From DASZGI01 sp035938995 (GTDB lineage: Bacteria > Actinomycetota > Actinomycetes > Streptomycetales > Catenulisporaceae): DNA of 18,441 bases. The stretch is from positions 1-18,441 of the forward strand of contig NZ_DASZGI010000150.1 in assembly GCF_035938995.1 (NCBI RefSeq), read 5' to 3'. Shown in pieces: positions 1 through 9,878 of the stretch (within the stretch, counting starts at the first letter, position 1; the number at the start of each line of letters is the position of its first letter). Position numbers and translations under genes: made by a program. A model generated the notes under the pieces. The model worked only from the letters and a program-made list of their open reading frames with translations, was not told the DNA's origin and did not search any database.

Positions 1-1529
1 CCGCCCTTGGCGGTCAGGGTGAAGACGGTGCCGCAGTACGCCTGGGTCGGGATGGTGGCGCCGATCTGGTAGCTGGTCTTGCCGCTCAGCGTCCAGGAGG
101 CGGCGCGCTCGTCGATCTTCGCGCCGTTCCTCATGCCGTAGTAGTCCACCGTTACGGTGAACTGGCCGGTGCCGGATGCGTTGACCGACAGCACCATCGC
201 GACCTGCTGCTGCGCGACGCTTCCGCCGAGCAGCGAAACCTGGAGCGCGGTCACGGTCGCGGTCCCGACCACCGGAGGGGCGGCTGGTGGGGCGGCGCTC
301 GACGGCGGGGCGGCGGGCGCGCTGGTCGCGGCCTTCGCCGGGGTGCTCTTGGTGCCGGTGATCGAGGCGCCGGAGCGGGCCGGGGCGCTCTGCGTGGGCG
401 CGTGGCCGGCGGCGGCGGTGCCCGCGACCGGGTGGCTCGGCGGCGCGGCTCCCGGATGCAGGCTGGTGATCGCCCACCAGCAGAGCGCGCCCACTACGCC
501 GAGGATCCCGAGGGCCTGCACGACCATTCCGCCGGACGGCAGGAGGCGCCGATCCGAGCGCACGATCGGGTCGTCGTCCTCGTCGTCGAAGACCGTGGCA
601 GGCGACCCGCCCCAGATGATCGGCGGCGTGAACGCGGACGGCGGGACTTGCCCGGGCGGGCGCGACCGCACGGGCATGGGCAGCAGCGGCGGCTCGAGGA
701 GGTCCTCGACCGGCTGCTGCACGGGGATCGGCGGGGGCGGCGCGAGCAGGTTCGCGACGGCTTCCGCGTCGGGATTCGGGTACACCGGCTGCGGCGCGGC
801 GGGCGCGGAAGCCGGGGTGAACTCGACGATCTGCGGATACAGCAGCTGCTGATGGCCCGGCGCCTGCCCGATCGCGGGAGGCAGGCCGGTGGGCGCGGCG
901 GGCGGCTGCGGCTCGGCCGGGACCGGGGACCAGGACGGCGCCGCCGGGCGGCGGGGCACGGAGGGCGCGGGCGGGGCCGGGGGCGCGGAGCGGCCGGTCG
1001 GGGCGTCGAACTCGTATGCGGGCCGGCGGTGGCGCCCGGAGTTGGCCAGCGGGTCGATGATGGTCGTGGCCGGCACCGAGCCGAAGGCGGCCAGGACCCG
1101 GTTGCCGGTGGGCGGGAGGGTGAACGGCCCCTCGGACTCGTGCGGATGCGGGACGGCGGGGGCGTACCGGTCGAGGATGCGCGCGCCCGCCGAGGCTATC
1201 CGGGCCAGGTCGGCGGCCAGGTGCGCCTGGTGGTTCAGGGTCCAGTCGAGGTCGATGTCGTCCAGGACCGGCCGCCACCAGTCGAGCGCGAACCCGGCCT
1301 GCGCGAGCAGCGTCTGGACCTGGCCCTCCCACGGCGATTCGGCCTCGCCGCTCGACGCGGCCGCCAGCTGCGCGAGGCGCTCGGTCACCGCCGACAGCTG
1401 CTCAAGCGCCACGCGTGCGTCGGCATCGGTCCGGGGCAGCGCCCAGCGCAGACCGAGCAGGGCCTGGACGAGTACGTCGCGCGGATCGGACGGCCGCTCC
1501 GGACCCGGCAGACTCGATTCGAGGGTCAC
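1..1529 (-). CDS. Single-pass membrane protein with Pro-rich linker and extracytoplasmic C-terminal domain (partial, 3' end outside window)
   Basis: The minus frame is open from GTG 1529 to the window edge, giving 509 residues with no stop. An in-frame TAG lies three codons upstream of the GTG, which fixes the start. The GGAG sequence touches the start codon, so there is no well-spaced ribosome site. Residues 1-135 are a soluble, Leu/Ala-rich, probably helical domain. Residues about 140-320 are low-complexity Pro/Ala, followed by an acidic run (FDDEDDD) and an RR pair. A hydrophobic helix rich in V, L, G and A ending CWWAI spans about 336-357. A Thr/Ser/Ala/Pro linker follows, then a Thr/Val-rich beta domain (about 425 onward) with a Cys near the cut end. 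The predicted topology is N-terminus inside, C-terminus outside. I do not recognise the family; by architecture it could be a cell-envelope or sensing protein. It lies 72 bases downstream of tex on the same strand. The frame and membrane layout are directly visible; the role is unknown. Confidence 0.8.
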   Translation of the reverse strand, partial: MTLESSLPGPERPSDPRDVLVQALLGLRWALPRTDADARVALEQLSAVTERLAQLAAASSGEAESPWEGQVQTLLAQAGFALDWWRPVLDDIDLDWTLNHQAHLAADLARIASAGARILDRYAPAVPHPHESEGPFTLPPTGNRVLAAFGSVPATTIIDPLANSGRHRRPAYEFDAPTGRSAPPAPPAPSVPRRPAAPSWSPVPAEPQPPAAPTGLPPAIGQAPGHQQLLYPQIVEFTPASAPAAPQPVYPNPDAEAVANLLAPPPPIPVQQPVEDLLEPPLLPMPVRSRPPGQVPPSAFTPPIIWGGSPATVFDDEDDDPIVRSDRRLLPSGGMVVQALGILGVVGALCWWAITSLHPGAAPPSHPVAGTAAAGHAPTQSAPARSGASITGTKSTPAKAATSAPAAPPSSAAPPAAPPVVGTATVTALQVSLLGGSVAQQQVAMVLSVNASGTGQFTVTVDYYGMRNGAKIDERAASWTLSGKTSYQIGATIPTQAYCGTVFTLTAKG

Positions 1530-1589
1530 TCCGTTCTAGTACCCACGCTTCCTGACACGCAGTGCTATTGCGCGTGATGTTTTAGAGTT

Positions 1590-1601
1590 CTTGGTTGCTC
1601 A

Positions 1602-1611
<10 letters not shown>
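1590..1611 (-). repeat. Short inverted repeat at the tex stop codon
   Basis: The arms CTTGGTT and AACCAAG (7 bp) flank an 8-base loop that contains the TAA stop of tex. No T-run follows on the minus strand, so it is at best a weak terminator. The 72-base gap to the next minus-strand gene holds no other clear signal. Confidence 0.3.
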
Positions 1612-4019
<2,408 letters not shown>

Positions 4020-4027
4020 GGCATCGC

Positions 4028-4056
4028 ATTGTGCCGGGCATTGCCCGCAGAACCAA
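4028..4056 (-). promoter_or_regulatory. Candidate tex promoter (leaderless)
   Basis: On the minus strand, TTGGTT (4056-4051) and CACAAT (4033-4028) are separated by exactly 17 bases. The expected transcript start is about 4021, two bases before GTG 4019. The spacer contains GGGCAATGCCC. There is no ribosome site before the start, which agrees with a leaderless mRNA. This is inferred from spacing and partial consensus matches only. Confidence 0.5.
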
Positions 4057-4117
4057 GCAGGCGCTCGCGTACCCGCGCTGGACTGAGCGGATGCATCTAG
4101 CTACGGTCGGTATCCGG

Positions 4118-4147
4118 TTGGACTGGCACCGCCCGATGCCCCAAGAT
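4118..4147 (+). promoter_or_regulatory. Candidate GNAT promoter (leaderless)
   Basis: TTGGAC (4118-4123) and CAAGAT (4142-4147) are separated by 18 bases, which places the transcript start at about 4154, next to ATG 4155. No Shine-Dalgarno precedes the ATG. The -10 match is partial, so confidence is moderate. Confidence 0.4.
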
Positions 4148-4154
4148 CTGATCC

Positions 4155-4676
4155 ATGGGGAAGTTCGAGGTGCGACGCGTGAGGGCGGACGAGTGGCGCC
4201 AGGTCCGTGACATCAGGCTCGAGGCCCTCAAGGACACCCCGCACGGTTTCCGGGAATACTACGAGGACGCGCTGGCCAAGCCCGACGAAGTGTGGCGCGA
4301 GCGCACCTACACGAACGCGGACTCGGAGACCTCCGCGCTGTTCGTCGCCGTCGCTCGAGGCGGCCGGCTTGTGGGCACCACGGGTGTCTACGCGCCGGAC
4401 GTCTCCGGCCGCGAGTACGTGGTTTTCAACGTGTACGTCACCGCGGAGTTCCGGGGCCGGGAGCTGGGCGTCGCGGGCAGGCTGTTCGACACCGCGATCT
4501 CCTGGGCGCGGCTGACCGGAGGCGCCGAGGTCATCAGCCTCGAAGTGCACAGCGCCAACGACCGGGCCCGCGCCTTCTACCGGCGGTACGGCTTCGCCGA
4601 GACCGGGGTGACCAAGCCCGCGGTGCTGCACAAGCCGGGCTCGATTGTCGTGATGAGGCATGACCGCACCCTCTGA
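4155..4676 (+). CDS. GNAT family N-acetyltransferase
   Basis: This 173-residue protein has the GNAT order. An N-terminal beta-alpha segment ends in DTPHGFREYY (a motif common in Actinobacterial GNATs). The central strand EYVVFNVYVTAEFRG leads into an acetyl-CoA pyrophosphate-binding turn (RGRELGVAGRLFD, about 97-109), and motif B follows (NDRARAFYRRYGFAETG, about 135-151). It would transfer an acetyl group from acetyl-CoA to an amine; the substrate cannot be read from the sequence. The usual R/QxxGxG/A loop is slightly altered (RELGVA). Its last 17 bases overlap the start of the YjbR-like gene, so the two are probably cotranscribed and translationally coupled. The start ATG 4155 has no ribosome site and fits the leaderless promoter just upstream. 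Confidence 0.92.
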   Translation: MGKFEVRRVRADEWRQVRDIRLEALKDTPHGFREYYEDALAKPDEVWRERTYTNADSETSALFVAVARGGRLVGTTGVYAPDVSGREYVVFNVYVTAEFRGRELGVAGRLFDTAISWARLTGGAEVISLEVHSANDRARAFYRRYGFAETGVTKPAVLHKPGSIVVMRHDRTL

Positions 4677-5055
4677 CCGGGCCGATTCGCCCGCGCGGAT
4701 CCGCGAGCGGTTGCTCGAGCTGGCTCTCGGCTATCCCGGCGCGTGGGTGGATCACCCGTGGGGCGAGACCGTCGTCAAGGTCGACAAGAAGGTCTTCGTG
4801 TTCCTCGGCGTCGACGGCGAGGAGGACCGGGTCGGCTTCGGGGTCAAGCTGCACGCCTCACACGCCGAGGCGCTGGGGGTCGACGGGATCACGCAGATGG
4901 GTTACGGGCTCGGCCGTGCGGGGTGGGTCAACGTCCGGCTGACGAAGGCCGACGTCCCGCTCGGCGTGTACGAGGACTGGGTTGAGGAGAGCTACCGCGC
5001 GGTCGCGCTCAAGCGCCGGGTCGCAGAGCTGGAGCGCAGGACGCAAGCGGGTTGA
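4660..5055 (+). CDS. MmcQ/YjbR family protein
   Basis: This 131-residue protein has the features of the MmcQ/YjbR fold: an N-terminal helix followed by the YPGAWVDHPWGETVVKVDKKVFVFLG segment (split here: YPGAWVDHPWGE at about 27-38, then KVDKKVFVFLG), a central VGFGVKL strand, and a C-terminal helical part (VYEDWVEESYRAVALKRRV) typical of the family. The family has a CyaY-like fold and is often annotated as DNA-binding, but its biochemical role is poorly established. ATG 4660 lies inside the end of the GNAT gene, and GAGG (4655-4658) is only one base before it, so coupling to GNAT translation is likely. The family assignment is firm; the function is not. Confidence 0.88.
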   Translation: MTAPSDRADSPARIRERLLELALGYPGAWVDHPWGETVVKVDKKVFVFLGVDGEEDRVGFGVKLHASHAEALGVDGITQMGYGLGRAGWVNVRLTKADVPLGVYEDWVEESYRAVALKRRVAELERRTQAG

Positions 5056-5099
5056 CGCCAGCATCCTCCCCGGTACCCCGTAGCAGGTGGCGGCGCCCT

Positions 5100-5105
5100 T
5101 ACACT
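5100..5105 (+). promoter_or_regulatory. Candidate -10 box of the AAA+/TPR operon
   Basis: TACACT at 5100-5105 is a good -10 match that would start RNA near 5112 and leave a leader of about 36 bases containing GGGGAGG. No convincing -35 hexamer lies 16-19 bases upstream. Confidence 0.35.
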
Positions 5106-5147
5106 GGGGTTCCCGAGGCAGGGACCGGGACGGGTTGGGGAGGCGCC

Positions 5148-6449
5148 GTGGGCGATTCGCCGCTGATCGACAGCCTGCGCAAGGCAGTGGAAGCCGCGCC
5201 GCAGGACGTGCCGCTGCGCCTTCACCTGGCCGGACTCCTGCTCGACGCGGGATCCGTCGCGGAAGCCGTCAGCCACATCGGCACCGTCCTCGCGGCCGAG
5301 CCGACGTCCGCCGCCGCGCTCGATCTGATGCAGCGGGCGGTGGGCGCGCCGGCGTCTTCTCAGTCCTCGACGACCGCCCCGCCGATGCCGCCCCGGCCCG
5401 CCGCACCCGGCTGGGAGTCCGACGCGCCGTCCGACGACCCCACCGCGGACTCCGCGAACCGCTCGGAGGCCGATCTCGAGAGCGAGTTCGACTGGGACGC
5501 GGCCGCGCGCGACCTCGGCGACCTCGCCGCGCCGATGTTCCTGGACGGCGACGAGGAGCTGACCGAGCCCGCCTACGACCTTGAGCCCAGCACCATACGG
5601 CTGGCCGACGTGGGCGGGATGACGGAGGTGAAGAAGCGCCTCGATGCGGCGTTTCTCGCGCCGATGCGCAATCCGGAGCTCCGAAAGCTTTACGGGAAGT
5701 CGCTCAAGGGCGGCCTGCTGCTCTACGGTCCGCCCGGCTGCGGGAAGACCTTCCTTGCCAAGGCGATCGCCGGGGAGCTGGGCGCGAGCTTCTTCTCGGT
5801 GACCCTCGCGGACGTGCTGGACATGTACATCGGGCAGAGCGAGCGCAACCTCGGGGAGATCTTCGCCACCGCGCGCCGCAACGCCCCGTGCGTGCTCTTC
5901 CTCGACGAGATCGACGCGCTCGGCCAGCGTCGCAGCCAGCTGCGGTCCAACACGATGCGCGGCACGGTCAACCAGCTGCTCACCGAGCTGGACGGGGTGG
6001 GGGCGTCCAACGACGGAGTGTTCGTGCTGGCCGCGACGAACGCGCCGTGGGACGTGGACGTGGCGCTGCGCCGTCCCGGCCGGCTGGACCGCACCGTGCT
6101 GGTGCTGCCGCCGGACGCGGCCGCGCGCGAGGCGATCCTGCGCCACCACCTCAAGGACCGTCCGGTGTCGAAGATCGACCTGGCCGCGGCGGCGCGGCGC
6201 ACCGACGGGTTCTCGGGCGCCGATCTCGCGCACGTGTGCGAGACCGCGGCCGAGCGGGCGCTGCTGGACTCGGCCGCGACCGGCGCCGTGCGCATGATCG
6301 AGATGCGGGACGTGGACGCGGCGATCGGCGAGGTCAAGCCGTCGATCGGGCCGTGGCTGGAATCCGCCCGCAACGTCGCGCTCTTCGCGAACGAAGGCGG
6401 CGCCTACGACGACCTGCTGGCGTACCTGAAGAAACGCAAGATCCTGTGA
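5148..6449 (+). CDS. AAA+ ATPase with N-terminal TPR-like region
   Basis: The start GTG 5148 is chosen because GGGGAGG ends four bases before it; the frame is also open back to a TTG at 5052 without a ribosome site. The protein is 433 residues. Residues 1-60 resemble a TPR pair (LRLHLAGLLLDAGSVAEAVSHI). Residues about 65-145 are a Pro-rich then acidic linker. The AAA module has Walker A GPPGCGKT (194-201), Walker B LFLDEID (D253, E254), sensor 1 AATNAP (N298), the arginine-finger segment RRPGRLDR (308-315) and the sensor 2-like GFSGADL. This places it in the classic AAA clade with Cdc48, FtsH and spastin, so hexameric, ATP-driven remodelling of proteins is expected. It lacks FtsH-type membrane helices and a protease domain. 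Its TGA overlaps the GTG of the next gene (GTGA), implying a two-protein complex. The substrate is unknown. Confidence 0.92.
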   Translation: MGDSPLIDSLRKAVEAAPQDVPLRLHLAGLLLDAGSVAEAVSHIGTVLAAEPTSAAALDLMQRAVGAPASSQSSTTAPPMPPRPAAPGWESDAPSDDPTADSANRSEADLESEFDWDAAARDLGDLAAPMFLDGDEELTEPAYDLEPSTIRLADVGGMTEVKKRLDAAFLAPMRNPELRKLYGKSLKGGLLLYGPPGCGKTFLAKAIAGELGASFFSVTLADVLDMYIGQSERNLGEIFATARRNAPCVLFLDEIDALGQRRSQLRSNTMRGTVNQLLTELDGVGASNDGVFVLAATNAPWDVDVALRRPGRLDRTVLVLPPDAAAREAILRHHLKDRPVSKIDLAAAARRTDGFSGADLAHVCETAAERALLDSAATGAVRMIEMRDVDAAIGEVKPSIGPWLESARNVALFANEGGAYDDLLAYLKKRKIL

Positions 6450-7507
6450 CGGCGCCGGACGTGCGCGACGAGTTGGTCCGGGTCTCGGCGCTGGTCGACG
6501 TCGGCCGGGCCGGCGAGGCGCGCGAGCGGCTGGTCGCGCTGCTGGCCGAGGAGCCGACGAACGCGGGGGCGCTGCGGCTGCTGGCGCGCTGCCACAACAT
6601 CCTGGGCGACCACAAGGAGGCGGTGCGCGTCGCCCGGGCCGCGGTGGCGTCCGAACCGGCGTCGGAGCACAGCCAGCGGATTCTGGCCAGCGCGCTGAAC
6701 GCCGCGGGCGATCACTGGGCGGCGACGAGCGCGGCCCGCGAGGCGGTGCGGCTGGCGCCGGACGTGTGGATGTGCCACTGGCTGCTCGCCGACTGCCTGC
6801 GCCATTTCGATCCGAAGGCGGCGCTGGACTCGGTGGTGCGGGCGCGCACCCTGGCGCCGGACGAGGCGGACGTGCACGTCTTGTACGGGGTCATCGTCAA
6901 GCAGCTTGGCCGGACGGATGAGGCACGCCAGGCCTACCTGCACGCGCTCTCGATCAACCCGAACCAGGCGACCGCGCACAACAACCTGGCCGTCCTGGAC
7001 CGTCTTGAGCGCAAGTGGATGCGCGCGCTCGCCGGCTTCCGCACCTCGCTGCGGCACAACCCGCAGCAGAAGCTGGCAAAGGACAACCTGACGGCCACGA
7101 TCGTGGTGCTGCTCAAGCGATTCTGCGCGGCGACGTACCTGTGCGCCGTAGGAGTCCTGATCGCGGCGGCCGGAACGAACAGCGCGGGGCTGCGGCTCAT
7201 TGGCATCGCGACGCTCGCGACGCTGTTGCTCCTGCTCGCACTGCTCTTGGCACTCACCCGCCGCAGCGTGGGCCACTTCGTGGGCACGGTGCTGCGAAAG
7301 GATCGGCGGGCGGTCAACACCCTGATCGCGACGGCGATACCGCTGGCGTTCATCGCCCTGGGCGGGATAGCGCAGGTGATTCCGCTGCATCGGATGGACA
7401 CGGCGCTCGGCCACTCGCGGCTCCAGGGCAGCAGCGTCGTGCCCATGATCGGCCTCGGTCTGCTGGCCGCCACGCGCGGCCGCGCCAGCCGCCGCCGCGA
7501 CAAATAG
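6446..7507 (+). CDS. TPR protein with C-terminal membrane domain
   Basis: GTG 6446 overlaps the stop of the AAA+ gene by four bases; GTG 6461 is an alternative start. The 353-residue product has TPR units across about 1-210, visible as repeats such as ALRLLARCHNILGDHKEAVRVARAAVASEP and ADVHVLYGVIVKQLGRTDEARQAYLHALSINPN (quoted in part: CHNILGDHKEAV and VKQLGRTDEARQAYL). Hydrophobic helices follow near 226-245, 249-271 and 291-312, with a weaker fourth near 330-343. The end is basic (RGRASRRRDK). The TPR domain is presumably cytoplasmic and could present clients to, or recruit, the AAA+ ATPase to the membrane; this is inferred from the coupling. A C-rich tract follows the gene. Confidence 0.9.
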   Translation: MTAPDVRDELVRVSALVDVGRAGEARERLVALLAEEPTNAGALRLLARCHNILGDHKEAVRVARAAVASEPASEHSQRILASALNAAGDHWAATSAAREAVRLAPDVWMCHWLLADCLRHFDPKAALDSVVRARTLAPDEADVHVLYGVIVKQLGRTDEARQAYLHALSINPNQATAHNNLAVLDRLERKWMRALAGFRTSLRHNPQQKLAKDNLTATIVVLLKRFCAATYLCAVGVLIAAAGTNSAGLRLIGIATLATLLLLLALLLALTRRSVGHFVGTVLRKDRRAVNTLIATAIPLAFIALGGIAQVIPLHRMDTALGHSRLQGSSVVPMIGLGLLAATRGRASRRRDK

Positions 7508-7540
7508 ACGCCGTAGCTCTCCTACAACGGCCGAGCCGGA

Positions 7541-7795
7541 CGCCGCACTCCCTGCCCCCTTCTTACGCCTGCCACGCCCCCCGCCACCTTTCCCCTCGCC
7601 GCCTTCTCACGCCTGCCCACACTCCCCTGCTGTCTTTCCCCTCCCCTCGCCGCACCCCGCCGCCCTCTCACGCCTGCCACACTCCCCCGCCGCCTTACGC
7701 CTCCCTCGCCGTACTCCCCGCCGCCTTGCCCCTCCCTCGCCACGCTTCCCGCCGCCTCGTCTTTACGCTGCCAGGCTCCCCACCATCGCTCTTTG
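7541..7795 (+). repeat. C-rich, G-poor degenerate repeat tract
   Basis: This non-coding stretch follows the AAA+/TPR operon. In 7561-7740 I count 108 C and only 25 G out of 180 bases. It includes CTCACGCCTGCC-type units at 7561, 7605 and 7666, and a 25-base direct repeat with two mismatches at 7686-7710 and 7717-7741. Open frames through it give Pro/Ser/Arg low-complexity peptides and no plausible gene. C-rich, G-poor RNA after a stop codon is the usual profile of a Rho utilisation site. Confidence 0.6.
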
Positions 7796-7800
7796 CTAGC

Positions 7801-8724
7801 GTGACACGCGTGATCAACACCGCTTCCGGCCCTCGCCGCATCGGCGCGATCTTCGACCGTGCACGCCCACCGGAGGATCTGGCCGGATTCGCCCGCGCCC
7901 TCGAAGACCTAGGCGCCGACGATCTGTGGGTCGTCGAAGACTTGCGCTGGGCTGGCGCCGTAACCTCGGCCGCCACCGCGCTAGCCGCGACCGACCGACT
8001 GCGTGTGGGGATCGGCATCTGCCCGGCGCCGCTGCGAAATCCGGCATTGCTGGCCATGGAGGTCGGCACGCTCGCCCGGATCCATCCTGGACGTCTGGTC
8101 GCCGGGGTCGGCCACGGCGCCACCGCGTGGATGCGGGAGGTCGGCGCGCTGGTGCCGAATCGGCTCGACCTGCTCGCGGAGACCGTCACCGCCGTGCGGC
8201 AGGTGGTGCGCGGGCATGAGGTCACGGTCGACGGCCAGGCGATCCACCTCGAGCGGATGCGACTGGTGCATCCGCCCTCCGTCCCACCGCCGGTGATCGT
8301 CGGCGTCATCGGTCCGCGGTCGCTCGAGCTATCCGGACGCGTTGCCGACGGCACGCTCGTGGTCGAGGGGCGTGGACCGGACGACCTGCCGGGTATTCGT
8401 GCGCTGATCGAGCGGGGCCGCGCCACGCGTGACCAGTCCGAAGACCGTCCAGGCTCGCACGAGTTGCTCGTGTTCACCCATCTGGCCCTTGACGACGATC
8501 CTGACGCCGTGTCAGCCGCGCTCGCACCGATCCTGGATGAGTACAGCGAGTTCCTCGGAGTGCCGCTGCAGGACGTATTCACCGTGTCCGGCGATAAGAC
8601 ACAGGTCGCGCAGCGCACGCGAGCGCTTTGGAACGCGGGAGCGGACAGCGTCATTCTGCGGCCAGTTGGCGAAGACCCGCTCGGCCAGGTGACCAGGGCG
8701 CTAGAAGCACTTCGGCAGGGCTGA
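7801..8724 (+). CDS. LLM class (luciferase-like) flavin-dependent oxidoreductase
   Basis: This 307-residue protein (304 if translation begins at GTG 7810) shows the bacterial luciferase-like TIM barrel. An early strand (RRIGAIFD) leads to the ADDLWVVEDLRWAGAVTSAA region, then the family block starting GIGICPAPLRNP (about 69-80) and running through AMEVGTLARIHPGRLVAGVGHG. A VIVGVIGPRSLELSGRVADG block lies near 161-180. A C-terminal helical end follows. Such enzymes use FMN or F420 with redox substrates; the cofactor cannot be decided from sequence by eye, though F420 use is common in Actinobacteria. There is no ribosome site; TAGCGT (7797-7802) could act as a -10 for a leaderless start at GTG 7810. 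The gene stands alone and converges on the GNAT gene. Confidence 0.88.
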   Translation: MTRVINTASGPRRIGAIFDRARPPEDLAGFARALEDLGADDLWVVEDLRWAGAVTSAATALAATDRLRVGIGICPAPLRNPALLAMEVGTLARIHPGRLVAGVGHGATAWMREVGALVPNRLDLLAETVTAVRQVVRGHEVTVDGQAIHLERMRLVHPPSVPPPVIVGVIGPRSLELSGRVADGTLVVEGRGPDDLPGIRALIERGRATRDQSEDRPGSHELLVFTHLALDDDPDAVSAALAPILDEYSEFLGVPLQDVFTVSGDKTQVAQRTRALWNAGADSVILRPVGEDPLGQVTRALEALRQG

Positions 8725-8750
8725 CCGCTCCGGCCCCGTAGGTGAGCGGT
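8724..8750 (+). terminator. Hairpin after the LLM oxidoreductase gene
   Basis: The arms ACCGCTC (8724-8730) and GAGCGGT (8744-8750) pair perfectly across a 13-base loop, starting at the last base of the stop codon. There is no T-run, as is common in high-GC Actinobacteria. Confidence 0.4.
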
Positions 8751-8768
8751 TCGTAGGGACTTCGATCC

Positions 8769-8802
8769 GGCGGGGTCGGGCCCGTTAACACCCGACCCCG
8801 CC
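8769..8802. terminator. Bidirectional terminator hairpin between convergent genes
   Basis: The perfect 12-bp arms GGCGGGGTCGGG and CCCGACCCCGCC surround a 10-base loop. It lies between the convergent LLM and GNAT genes and can terminate either, though neither strand has a T-tract. Confidence 0.65.
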
Positions 8803-8907
8803 AAAGCCGAGCCCAGGAGCTCTCGACCCGCCACGGTGGGCCAGTTAATGTGCGGCCGTCGCGCGGGGAGCTCGGCAGCGCCCGCCTCTCGGCGCGGGGC
8901 CCGTTAA
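8778..8907. repeat. Three-fold GGGCCnGTTAA motif, about 60-base period
   Basis: GGGCCCGTTAA occurs at 8778-8788 and 8897-8907, and GGGCCAGTTAA at 8838-8848, so the starts are 60 and 59 bases apart. GGAGCTC and CCCGCC recur between copies at variable offsets. This suggests degenerate tandem duplication inside the convergent gap. The first copy forms part of the hairpin at 8769-8802. Confidence 0.5.
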
Positions 8908-8935
8908 TGCTTCCTTCCAGAGCGTCGCGGTGATG

Positions 8936-9805
8936 TCAATACACGAAGCGATAGTCGACCTGGTCACCGACTGGGCGGTACCCGAGCCGGTGATAAAGCG
9001 CGTTGCTGGTCGGGTTGGCCAGGTCGGTGAAGAGGAGGACTTCTCGGACCCCGGCGTCCAGCGCGGCCTGGCTCACGGACGCCGTGACCGCGCCGGCGAA
9101 GCCCCGTCCGCGCAACGGCTTCGGGGTGTAGACGGGCGCGACGCGCACGGTGCCCTCGATGGGCCGGGTCACCCCCGCCATCGACACCGCTTGCCCGTCG
9201 GCCTCCCAGACCGTCAGGCCGCCGTATTCGATCCGGTTGTCCACGATCCGCTCGGAATCCGCGTGGAGTTCCCCTACCTCCTCGGCGAATACCCGCTGCC
9301 ACGCGACCAGCAGGTCCCGGTCCGCACGCCCGGCGACTCGGGCGCGGCCGACCGGGCCGGGTTCCGGAGCCGCCAGCGTTTCGAGGCGGTGCAGACGCGT
9401 GCGCATCTGGATCGCCGCGGTGGCGCCGGTCAGCTCGCACCACTGCACGGTGAACGCCTCGGCCGCCTGGACCGGGCCGGCGACTCCGGTGACCTCCGCC
9501 TGTCCGCCGCGGTTTCGGCCATGATCACGCGCGAGCGCCTCCGCCAGTTCCCGGGCCGCGCGATCCGCAGCCGCGGACAACCGCACGGGATGCGGCGGGG
9601 TCTGCAGGAAGACGGCCTCGACCCGACCGCTCTCGCCTGCGTACCAGCCGAAGTGGGGCGGCCGGGCGCTGTAGGCGTCGAGTCCGCGCCGCCCGAGCAC
9701 GGCCATGATCGAAACGAACAAGGTGTTCTCGACAGGGTCGGCGTTCACGAACGCGGTGGCCGACGCCTCGAAGGCGCCCGGATCGCGGGTCAGATGCCAG
9801 GGCAT
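8936..9805 (-). CDS. Two-lobed GNAT family N-acetyltransferase
   Basis: The start ATG 9805 (MPWHLTRDPGAF) is preferred over an upstream GTG at 9916, because the longer reading passes through a strong hairpin and has low-complexity N-terminal sequence. The product is 289 residues. The N-terminal half, with PHFGWYAGESGRVEAVFLQT, resembles a degenerate GNAT-like lobe. The C-terminal half is FR47-like: VAPVYTPKPLRGRGFAGAVT carries the acetyl-CoA loop RGRGFA, and NPTSNALYHRLGYRPVGD is motif B. It probably acetylates an amine of unknown identity. CAAGAT five bases before the ATG may be a -10 for a leaderless start, but no -35 is evident. The gene is downstream of the dehydrogenase-like gene on the same strand and separated from it by a hairpin. 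Confidence 0.88.
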   Translation of the reverse strand: MPWHLTRDPGAFEASATAFVNADPVENTLFVSIMAVLGRRGLDAYSARPPHFGWYAGESGRVEAVFLQTPPHPVRLSAAADRAARELAEALARDHGRNRGGQAEVTGVAGPVQAAEAFTVQWCELTGATAAIQMRTRLHRLETLAAPEPGPVGRARVAGRADRDLLVAWQRVFAEEVGELHADSERIVDNRIEYGGLTVWEADGQAVSMAGVTRPIEGTVRVAPVYTPKPLRGRGFAGAVTASVSQAALDAGVREVLLFTDLANPTSNALYHRLGYRPVGDQVDYRFVY

Positions 9806-9878
9806 ACGCAATCTTGACACCCTCGTCGCGGGGACGCGGCAGTTTTTGGCCGCGCCGCAGTGTGCGGACACGCCGAAG

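Noticed and set aside
402..1577. Long plus-strand open frame of 391 codons
   Set aside because: The product is Arg/Gly low-complexity and lies antisense to a minus frame with a clear membrane helix and normal composition. It is a GC-rich shadow.
5052..5147. Earlier TTG start for the AAA+ ATPase
   Set aside because: No ribosome site, low-complexity N-terminus, and the GGGGAGG site clearly serves GTG 5148.
7015..7800. Upstream extension of the LLM oxidoreductase frame
   Set aside because: The frame is open far upstream but runs through the TPR-membrane gene and the C-rich tract with Pro/Ser low complexity; the family homology begins at RRIGAIFD.
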